DNA from: a bacterium
GTDB taxonomy: Bacteria > Armatimonadota > JACIXR01
Direction of reading: 5' to 3'
Length of the DNA: 64,000 nucleotides
Assembly (NCBI GenBank): GCA_014360495.1
Contig: JACIXR010000010.1
Span: 1 to 64,000 of the forward strand
Made by a program: the position numbers and the translations under genes. The notes below the pieces were generated by a model, which was not told the DNA's origin, searched no databases, and saw only the letters and a program-made list of their open reading frames with translations. This document shows, in pieces, positions 57,527-64,000 of this stretch (position 1 is its first letter; each line of letters opens with the position of its first letter).

Positions 57527-60031
57527 TCATAGAGGTGTGGATTGAACAGATATGAGCATCTCAACTTTATCTCGCTTTTCCTTTAGAAGAGATTCCGCTT
57601 CCTCTTCGGTTTCCCCCTCCACCCAGATGTGGAAATATGACTCTGATACATCGGGAAGGATTAGAACCCATCTATTTGATGCCTCTTTAACTAATATCCC
57701 ATATTCGGAGGCGGTCCCCAATTCTTGAAGCAAAATACGCACCACTCTTCCCTTCTCCTGCCAGGAGCAGGGAACTGTTGCGTATTTCAAGTGGAAATCG
57801 GGAAGCTCTTTGAGGATATCTGGAACCTCAGCTTCCGTTTTAGCGAGGCACTGAAGTATCATCCCCAGGGCGAAAATCGCATCAAAAGCGGGCTGGAATT
57901 TGGGGAAAACCAATCCACCGGTTTCATTTCCTCCCAACAATGCGAGCCTTGAGGCCTCTAAAAGACTGCGAGGCAAGGGACGAGTCCTGATAACCTTCCC
58001 TCCATAACGCTGAGCAACTTCATCTATAGCGCTCGGGGCAAAGATATATGTGGCTATATCTCCTTTGTTCCCTGTCTCGTAAAGAAGCTTGGCGAAGAAG
58101 AGAAGAAGCTTAAAACCCTCTATCACCTCCCCATCGGGCGATACGATAGAGAGGGTTTCGCCTCCGCTATGCTCAAAGAAAACACCTAAATCAGCCTTTA
58201 AAGCCGTTACAGTACTTTTTAACTCGTTAATCATTCTATCCCTATCCTCTGGATAACGAGGAGCCCGTATGGGGTCGACGAAGGGATTAAGGGCTACAAC
58301 CTCCAATCCCATTCTCCCAAGGATGGAAGGAAGAACGAGGGATGTCCTTCCGTAAGCGTAATCAATAACTATTTTGAACCGGCGAGAGGAAATCAGGCTC
58401 TCGTCCAAATGGGAAAGGAGCGCCTCTCTATAAGCTTCAACTACACGAGTTGAATACTCTATCGTCCCAACTTCGTGGTCCCTCACTCTCCTTATGTCCT
58501 CACGGAAGAAGAAGCTCTCCAACTTCCTTTGGGTTGATGGAGGAATCTCTATGCCCCTTTCATCAAACAGCTCTATTGTGAGAAGAGAGCTATGATAGGG
58601 GACCATCCTTATATGAGCCCCTCCAACCATACTTTGTGTTCTTATGGTGAAACGGGTTATCGGGATAATCATGGCTTGTAGATTCATCACATTTATGCCA
58701 GCGGAAAGAAGCCCAGAGATGAAAGCCCTCTTTATCATCCTTGCCGTCTGGGAGGAATCCCTGCTCACCGCAACCCAACTTCCTTTGGGAAAGATACTCC
58801 CAAAGGCTCCTCCGAGCTTGGTTGCATACTCCGGAGTTATCTCTAAGTTGCTTATTCCGGCAATCCCGTATCTTCTAAACAGACTGCCATACCATTTCCC
58901 TCCCCAAACCAAACTCATCGTCACAGTTGAGTTTCTCTCCACTATCTTATCAGGCCAAATCTTAACGAAGGGACGCACTATCACATCCTGTTCTAAATTG
59001 CAGCGGTCTCCTATTATCGCTCCCTCCTCTATCTTCGTCCTATCCCCTACTATCGTCTTTTCGGCTACGATACATCCGAAAAGATTTGCCGAACGCCCGA
59101 TGAAAACCTTATCCCAAATCACGCACTTCTCAACCTTTACTTCCTCCTGAAAAACATTCTCCTCCCCTATCACCGCAGGACCGACTATCTTCCCTCTTCC
59201 TTCAAACCTCGTATGTCTGCCTATGTAAACGGGAGGTTGTATCTCCACCTCCCCTAACTCCACGCCCTCTCCAATAACAACACCGGGTTTAATCTCTTCG
59301 CCGTCAAGGATGACATTTACCTTCCCATAAAGGATATCAAAATTAGCTTCCATATAAGTGGTATGATTTCCTACATCGCACCAATAACCATTGCTAATAA
59401 ACCCATAAAGAGGCTTCCCCTCCTGAAGTAGCTTGGGGAAGAGATTCTGAGAGAAATCAACGAACTGCTGGTCCCCGATATAGGAAAGAACCTCTGGCTC
59501 AATAATGTAAATTCCCGTGTTCACTGTGTCGGAAAAAGCCTCATCTCCCGATGGTTTCTCCAAAAATCTCTGAATTCTACCGCTCTCATCCACTATAACG
59601 ACCCCATATTCCAAGGGATTGGAAACCCTTGAAAGGACTATAGTGACTAAAGCCCCTCTATCTTTATGGAAGGCAATAGCCTTGCTTAAGTCTATATCCG
59701 TAAGGGAATCACCGCTTAGTACAAGGAGCGTATCATTTATATTGAATGTCTCAGCCGCCTTCTTTACACTTCCCGCCGTTCCCAAGGGGATATCCTCAAC
59801 GGAATAACGAAGGGAAAAGCCGAATTCCTTTCCGTCTCCAAAATATCCTTCTATTTCGTCCGCCAAGTAGTGGACGGTCGCTATTGCCTCCTCAAAGCCG
59901 TGCTTCTTCAAAAGCTCTATTATGTGTAGCATTATCGGTTTTCCACCCACGGGAACGAGCGGCTTTGGACGATGGACGGTTAAGGGTCTCAGCCTAGTTC
60001 CTTCGCCGCCTGCCATTATAATAGCCTTCAT
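57527..60031 (-). CDS. Sugar nucleotidyltransferase (GMP-like) fused to a degenerate phosphomannomutase domain
   Basis: An 834-residue fusion. Residues 1-235 are a nucleotidyltransferase (MAGGEGTRLRPLT, VLSGDSLTDID near 104, EKPSG near 158). Residues 245-365 are a left-handed beta-helix of hexapeptide repeats. Residues 380-830 have the fold of phosphomannomutase. In the mutase part the TASHNP loop is replaced by HIRMVPYHS (473-481), so the phosphoserine is missing. The metal loop DGDGDR is replaced by EHSGGE (620-625). The NTP half should make GDP-mannose or UDP/dTDP-glucose; the mutase half is probably regulatory or structural. AGAGGTG precedes the ATG, and the GH57 branching enzyme ends 13 bases upstream. 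Confidence 0.88.
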   Translation of the reverse strand: MKAIIMAGGEGTRLRPLTVHRPKPLVPVGGKPIMLHIIELLKKHGFEEAIATVHYLADEIEGYFGDGKEFGFSLRYSVEDIPLGTAGSVKKAAETFNINDTLLVLSGDSLTDIDLSKAIAFHKDRGALVTIVLSRVSNPLEYGVVIVDESGRIQRFLEKPSGDEAFSDTVNTGIYIIEPEVLSYIGDQQFVDFSQNLFPKLLQEGKPLYGFISNGYWCDVGNHTTYMEANFDILYGKVNVILDGEEIKPGVVIGEGVELGEVEIQPPVYIGRHTRFEGRGKIVGPAVIGEENVFQEEVKVEKCVIWDKVFIGRSANLFGCIVAEKTIVGDRTKIEEGAIIGDRCNLEQDVIVRPFVKIWPDKIVERNSTVTMSLVWGGKWYGSLFRRYGIAGISNLEITPEYATKLGGAFGSIFPKGSWVAVSRDSSQTARMIKRAFISGLLSAGINVMNLQAMIIPITRFTIRTQSMVGGAHIRMVPYHSSLLTIELFDERGIEIPPSTQRKLESFFFREDIRRVRDHEVGTIEYSTRVVEAYREALLSHLDESLISSRRFKIVIDYAYGRTSLVLPSILGRMGLEVVALNPFVDPIRAPRYPEDRDRMINELKSTVTALKADLGVFFEHSGGETLSIVSPDGEVIEGFKLLLFFAKLLYETGNKGDIATYIFAPSAIDEVAQRYGGKVIRTRPLPRSLLEASRLALLGGNETGGLVFPKFQPAFDAIFALGMILQCLAKTEAEVPDILKELPDFHLKYATVPCSWQEKGRVVRILLQELGTASEYGILVKEASNRWVLILPDVSESYFHIWVEGETEEEAESLLKEKRDKVEMLISVQSTPL

Positions 60032-60044
60032 CTAAGCTCACCTC

Positions 60045-61766
60045 TCATCTTTGAGGAGGATAGGATAGCTCGGAGAAGGAGGTGGGGTCGATATAGGGGA
60101 AGAGTCGGTCCCTCTCCTCACAATAAACAAGATATTGCCAAGCTGAAGGCTCGGGTTCGTCTCCATTTAATATCTCCTTCAACATTTGGGAAAGGCGGAG
60201 GAAGGAATTGTAATGTTCTGCAACCCGCATCTCCGCATAATCCCTCGCAGACCAAGTAGAGATCAAGAATTGCCAGTCTGATGCTTGAAGGAGGAGAAGC
60301 TCCCTTGCCATCTGGGAGAGGATACGATTAGCCCTTTCATCTTTGCCCCATCCTCTTCTCACCAATTCCCTCATCTCCAATTCCGCCTGATAAATATATC
60401 GCCAAGTCCATTCAGTCCACTCGTTCAGCCATATCCAATGGAAGCCTCCTTCTCCCCAGGAACCCTCTGGAAGGGAAACAATTGTATCCGCGGGATTTCG
60501 CTCCAAATAATCGCCGCAAGTTATCATCTCTATCTCCTCATCCTCTGCTATCCTCTCTATAACCCTCTTGAGAAATCTCGGCCCCTCAAACCACCAATGT
60601 CCGAACAGCTCCGTGTCATAAGGAGCGACAATTATCCCCTCCCGCCCCGTCTCCGCTTTGAATTCGCTCAGGACTTTCTTCAACAGGGTGAGGAAATGGC
60701 GGGAATGTTCCTCCACTCTCTCATCTGCCTTTTCGGGAATGTATATCTCTTTTGCACCCAAGTCAGCCTTTGGATTGGTTACCCGCCAGAAACGAAGCCC
60801 GCTTGGGAAGTGCTTCTTATGAAAATCAAGATAATAGCTATCGCCGGGATAACCCACCTCACCACTCCAAACTTGTAGACCCGTTTGGGGGTCTCGAACG
60901 AAAACGGCAACGGGTCTTTTGGGTTCTCCCGAGGAGTTCACGAGATAGGGACGATAGGGTTGTTTTTGTATATCCTCCGGTCTCTCCACTTTCTCCACCC
61001 TTTCCCAAAGGGTTTTCAGAGCCTCAAATCTCTCAAGATAAACCCCTGTAACTTTCCCTCCCCTTAAAAGGTGTGTATCTATGATGAAATATTGCAATCC
61101 TTCCTCACTCAGGAATTCATCAACGCCTTTTCTCAGGTAGCTGTAATCAATGATGGGGGCTTTCCATTCGTAGCGAGGTCTATATGCACATTCCGGTAGC
61201 CACATACCTCTTGGCTGGCGATGAAAATGTTTCTGATAGGCGGAAACACCCAATCTCACCTGCGTCTGAACGCTTTCATCCAAGAGAAGAAGAGGGAGAT
61301 AGCCGTGGGTTGCTGCGGAGGTCATTACTTCTATCTGACCGCCATCCTGTAGAGCTCTCAATTCACCAATCAAGTCCTCTCTTAGCTCTTCCTCAAATTT
61401 TTCCAATGTAGCGGTGTAAAAATTCTCCCACATCTTAGCGAGTTTAGCTATTTCTCGTTCCCCTCGCTTTCTCCATTCCTTCTCTGCCTCGTGGCTTAGC
61501 TCTATCTTATTTTTAAGATAGCCCCTGAGTTCGCTTGGGAAGAAGGGGTCGGAGAGCTGTTCGCAGGTTACCGGTGTGATGCTGAAGGTAACTTTCGGGG
61601 GAATCCCTTTCTCCGCGAGTTGACGGAAGATGTTTATGAGGGGAATATAACATTCAACCGTCGCTTCCGAAAGCCAATCCATTCCGTGAGGCCATCTGCC
61701 ATGGGAAAGAACATAAGGGATATGAGTGTGCAGTACTATGGCGAAATAGCCAATAGTTTTTTTCAG
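60045..61766 (-). CDS. GH57 1,4-alpha-glucan branching enzyme, CTG start
   Basis: A 573-residue cytoplasmic enzyme. Starting at CTG 61766 gives KKTIGYFAIVLHTHIPYVL, the invariant first region of GH57 branching enzymes (His13, His15). The first conventional start, ATG 61682, would delete this catalytic strand. Glu192 in WLPECAY is the nucleophile and Asp384 in APYDTELFGHWW the acid/base; a C-terminal helical domain follows. The enzyme makes alpha-1,6 branches in glycogen-like glucan. AGAGAGGTG lies 8 bases before the CTG and an in-frame TGA lies three codons upstream, leaving CTG as the best start. It precedes the nucleotidyltransferase fusion in the same operon. Confidence 0.88.
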   Translation of the reverse strand: MKKTIGYFAIVLHTHIPYVLSHGRWPHGMDWLSEATVECYIPLINIFRQLAEKGIPPKVTFSITPVTCEQLSDPFFPSELRGYLKNKIELSHEAEKEWRKRGEREIAKLAKMWENFYTATLEKFEEELREDLIGELRALQDGGQIEVMTSAATHGYLPLLLLDESVQTQVRLGVSAYQKHFHRQPRGMWLPECAYRPRYEWKAPIIDYSYLRKGVDEFLSEEGLQYFIIDTHLLRGGKVTGVYLERFEALKTLWERVEKVERPEDIQKQPYRPYLVNSSGEPKRPVAVFVRDPQTGLQVWSGEVGYPGDSYYLDFHKKHFPSGLRFWRVTNPKADLGAKEIYIPEKADERVEEHSRHFLTLLKKVLSEFKAETGREGIIVAPYDTELFGHWWFEGPRFLKRVIERIAEDEEIEMITCGDYLERNPADTIVSLPEGSWGEGGFHWIWLNEWTEWTWRYIYQAELEMRELVRRGWGKDERANRILSQMARELLLLQASDWQFLISTWSARDYAEMRVAEHYNSFLRLSQMLKEILNGDEPEPSAWQYLVYCEERDRLFPYIDPTSFSELSYPPQR

Positions 61767-61791
61767 GATAAATCACCTCTCTTAAGAATTA

Positions 61792-62754
61792 CTATCTTTC
61801 AACAACCTCCCACTTCCCGCATCTATCCCCCCAGCGAGCAAGAATCCTCCCGTTGCTTTTTATCTCCACTATCTCGCACCTATTAGAACAGCCCTTACAT
61901 TCAAAGGATGAGGTCTCAAAATTCATCTCCGCAACCTCAAAGCCACGGAAACGGCTCCTTTTTCCATCCCTCATCTCCTCCATAGCGAGTAAACCCGCCC
62001 CTATCGCTCCCATCACATGATGATAAGGAGGGACAAGCACCTCACACCCCAGCGCCCTTTGAAAGGCGTATTTAATGCCGATATTCGCCGCAACTCCTCC
62101 CTGGAAAACTATCGGTGGGAGGATTTTCTTCCCTTTTGCAACATTGCTGAGATAATTTCTCACTAAAGCCTCACATAAACCAGCGACTATATCCTCAACG
62201 GAAAAGCCCATCTGCTGTTTATGTATCATATCGGATTCCGCGAAGACCGTGCACCTTCCTGCAATTCTCACCGGCGTTTTCGCCTTCAGAGCAAGGGCAC
62301 CGAATTCCTCAATCGGTATCCCCAACCGTTCTGCCTGCCTATCTAAAAAGGAACCCGTCCCCGCAGCGCAAACCGTGTTCATAGCGAAATCAACTACCAA
62401 TCCGTTTCTCAAAATTATTATTTTTGAATCTTGACCCCCTATCTCTATTATCGTGTTGACATCGGGGTTGAAGCGAAGAGCGGCCACGGCGTGAGCGGTG
62501 ATTTCGTTTCGTATAACATCAGCGCCAATCATTACGCCAGCCAGATACCTCGCTGAGCCAGTCGTCCCCGCTCCCCTTATCTCTATATTTCTCGGCAAAT
62601 CCTCCTTCACCATCGCAATCCCCTGCTGTATTGCTCTAATCGGCTGCCCCTGAGTGCGGATATACACGGGCTTGCCTAAGGGATTGCCTTCCTCATCAAT
62701 TACGACCACCTTGGTTGTTACTGACCCAACATCAACTCCTATATATCCCTTCAA
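61792..62754 (-). CDS. Acyl-CoA dehydratase activase (BadF/BcrA-type ATPase)
   Basis: A 320-residue ATPase of the ASKHA fold that activates 2-hydroxyacyl-CoA dehydratases or benzoyl-CoA reductases by ATP-driven electron transfer. GVDVGSVTTKVVVID at the N-terminus, IIEIGGQDSKIIIL near 101 and GGVAANIGIKYAFQRALG near 222 form the nucleotide site. Cys in NTVCAAGTGSF and AGRCTVFAESDM are the bridging 4Fe-4S ligands of the dimer. The extra C-terminal cysteines (ECKGCSNRCE) are unusual in the short activase but known in larger ones. It overlaps the upstream related gene by 4 bases. Confidence 0.9.
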   Translation of the reverse strand: MKGYIGVDVGSVTTKVVVIDEEGNPLGKPVYIRTQGQPIRAIQQGIAMVKEDLPRNIEIRGAGTTGSARYLAGVMIGADVIRNEITAHAVAALRFNPDVNTIIEIGGQDSKIIILRNGLVVDFAMNTVCAAGTGSFLDRQAERLGIPIEEFGALALKAKTPVRIAGRCTVFAESDMIHKQQMGFSVEDIVAGLCEALVRNYLSNVAKGKKILPPIVFQGGVAANIGIKYAFQRALGCEVLVPPYHHVMGAIGAGLLAMEEMRDGKRSRFRGFEVAEMNFETSSFECKGCSNRCEIVEIKSNGRILARWGDRCGKWEVVER

Positions 62755-63836
62755 ACCTTCACCACCTCCCTTTTGCGGCGGAGGAGGTCAACAAAAGCCT
62801 CCAATCTCGTCAATACTCCTGCCTTGCCGGTATGTTCATCAAACACAAGTGTCAAGACAGGGAAGGAGAGGTCCTTGCTAACCCGAGGCAAAATGCTCTG
62901 AGCGATTATCTCAGGCATACAGGTGAAAGGCATAAGATGAACCATCCCTTGAAATCCCTTGCGAGCATAGATAACCGCTGAGGCAACGGATAACTGCCCA
63001 TCACCACCAACGAAGTGACTCAAATAGGGCTTCGCCATCTCTTCCAAAAGCTTGTGCTTTCTTATGCCTCTCAACGAGGGAACAAGATGTTCCTTAACCC
63101 AATCCGTTATGTAGAGGGTCCTCTCAACCTCAACATCCATCTTCCCCAGTTCATTTTCAACCTCCATATTCACAAATGGCTCCAAGACAACGAAAATCTC
63201 TCCTGTAACCGCCACCCTTATTGGGTCTATGTTTTTCCTGGGAACAGAGAGGAGCTCCTCAATCGCCTCCTTCTTTGTCTTTTTAATCTCTTTATAAGAT
63301 GAAGCATCGTCAAGTCTATGAAGGGTTTTCTCCAATATATGCATCGTATCTCCCTTGTTTATCTCTCTAGCCTTTATCTTATGCCCGAGCTTTTCCAGCT
63401 CGTCCATTACCTCAAGCTTTTTGATTCCGAAGAGAAGGGCGGAGAAAATCTTGTAGACGGGTTTACCGTTTCCCACCCTCTTCAAATCGTTTATGAACTC
63501 CTTCCATCTTCCCTGTGGTGGGTCAAATATCAAGAAATCCACATTATAACCCAAATCCTCCAAAATCCTCTTTTGCACCGCTCCATAATAGCCGAACCTG
63601 CAGGGACCCACGCCTCCCGCCATTATGATTGTATCAGCCCCTTTTTCAATCGCTTCAAGGAAACAGCCCAGATTGATCTTCAAGGGAAGGCAGGCGAACT
63701 CGGGAGAGTATTGGGAACCCAATGTCAAAGTGCGCTTTGAGGGCTTGGGTGGGACGATTACCTCATGACCTAACTCTCGCAGGGCAGTTTTCAATCCAAG
63801 CCAGAGATTTCCCATATGGGGAAAAGTTACCCTCAT
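62751..63836 (-). CDS. Acyl-CoA dehydratase activase-related protein (DUF2229/CoA-activase type)
   Basis: A 361-residue protein with the conserved FPHMGNLWLGLKTALRELG start, YSPEFACLPLKINLGCF near 43, GGVGPCRFGYYGA near 75, and a C-terminal FDEHTGKAGVLTRLEAFVD. It corresponds to the 2-hydroxyglutaryl-CoA dehydratase D-component-like part of large activase proteins (CoA_E_activ/DUF2229), whose precise role is unclear. Cysteines at 49, 58 and 79 may bind an Fe-S cluster. It overlaps both neighbours by ATGA, so the three genes are translated as a unit. In many Firmicutes these parts are one polypeptide. Confidence 0.85.
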   Translation of the reverse strand: MRVTFPHMGNLWLGLKTALRELGHEVIVPPKPSKRTLTLGSQYSPEFACLPLKINLGCFLEAIEKGADTIIMAGGVGPCRFGYYGAVQKRILEDLGYNVDFLIFDPPQGRWKEFINDLKRVGNGKPVYKIFSALLFGIKKLEVMDELEKLGHKIKAREINKGDTMHILEKTLHRLDDASSYKEIKKTKKEAIEELLSVPRKNIDPIRVAVTGEIFVVLEPFVNMEVENELGKMDVEVERTLYITDWVKEHLVPSLRGIRKHKLLEEMAKPYLSHFVGGDGQLSVASAVIYARKGFQGMVHLMPFTCMPEIIAQSILPRVSKDLSFPVLTLVFDEHTGKAGVLTRLEAFVDLLRRKREVVKV

Positions 63837-64000
63837 CTCTTTCTCATCCTCAACATATCAACGAATGCCTCAAGCCTCGTGAGGAGTCCCGCTTCCCCCG
63901 TGTGTTCATCCAAAGTTATGACCATTATGGGGAAATTTCCCTGCCTTCTTGCCTCGCTCTGAATCAGCTCTGTGATGAGGGAATCAGGTCCGCACTCAAA
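63833..64000 (-). CDS. C-terminal part of another acyl-CoA dehydratase activase-related protein (runs off the window)
   Basis: The last 55 codons of a minus-strand gene entering from the right edge. It contains FECGPDSLITELIQSE and LDEHTGEAGLLTRLEAF, and ends MLRMRKR. The tail strongly resembles the C-terminus of the following gene (DEHTGKAGVLTRLEAFVDLLRRKR), so the two are homologues or the two halves of a split DUF2229-type protein. The stop overlaps the next ATG (ATGA). Confidence 0.8.
   Translation of the reverse strand, partial: FECGPDSLITELIQSEARRQGNFPIMVITLDEHTGEAGLLTRLEAFVDMLRMRKR

Noticed and set aside
60045-61682. GH57 enzyme starting at ATG 61682
   Set aside because: This would remove the conserved HTHIPYV region that directly precedes it in frame.

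Overview
The window reads as part of the chromosome of an anaerobic or microaerophilic, probably thermophilic bacterium that specialises in plant or microbial polysaccharides. The evidence is a very high density of secreted glycoside-hydrolase-type proteins, an oxygen/NO defence set (rubredoxin, A-type flavoprotein, hybrid cluster protein), a TtuA-type tRNA thiolase typical of thermophiles, and iron-sulfur-rich enzymes. A DUF5916 protein normally found in organisms with an outer membrane suggests a diderm envelope. Gene content resembles uncultured hot-spring lineages near Armatimonadota/Fervidibacterota. That placement is inference; no rRNA gene is present to test it. Intergenic spaces are short, TTG and GTG starts are common, and no phage, IS element or CRISPR array was seen.

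Layout. 38-17786 (minus strand) is a glycan-degradation island: a GH106-like rhamnosidase, two GH5-like cellulase-fold proteins, a DUF6067-like protein, a sugar ABC binding protein and permease without an ATPase, a PL22-like propeller protein, and a large GH42-like protein. A polyferredoxin and a 48-residue CxxC membrane protein sit inside it. 17798-24095 (minus strand) is a redox and sulfur block: DJ-1/PfpI, FprA, short-form Hcp, rubredoxin, flavin reductase, NIL-ferredoxin, DUF39 homocysteine-biosynthesis protein and CysK. The whole run from cysK to the left edge is one 24-kb same-strand array. A mirror-symmetric divergent promoter at 24127-24212 joins cysK to a plus-strand block: Rrf2 regulator, LarE-like sulfurtransferase, Thi4 thiazole synthase and TtuA-like tRNA thiolase.

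27229-29867 holds rpmB (L28), the deletion remnant of a type IIG restriction-modification gene and a sugar isomerase-like protein. 30051-38207 (plus strand) is a second glycan cluster of three large secreted proteins. 38306-41230 (minus strand) holds a tandem GT2 protein, DedA and a YfcE-type phosphoesterase. A 705-bp hairpin-bearing spacer precedes a GH20-like protein (41936-44578). Next come a membrane-anchored thioredoxin-fold protein, a DUF5107-TPR protein, the rplI-dnaB-purD operon, an HExxH secreted protein, a small membrane protein, and folK-ROK kinase. These are followed by tRNA-Thr(CGU), a DUF5916 protein, a GMP/pseudo-phosphomutase fusion, a GH57 branching enzyme, and three acyl-CoA dehydratase activase-type genes that run off the right edge.

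The observations most worth checking are as follows. folK appears to start at AUA and the GH57 gene at CUG; both were found because the conserved N-termini lie upstream of any ATG/GTG/TTG. Several promoters have a -10 box only 8-9 bases before the ATG, implying leaderless mRNAs. Thi4 has a cysteine at the sulfur-donor position. The phosphomutase domain of the GMP fusion has lost its catalytic motifs. The redox/sulfur genes flank one symmetric divergent promoter next to a cysteine-bearing Rrf2 regulator.
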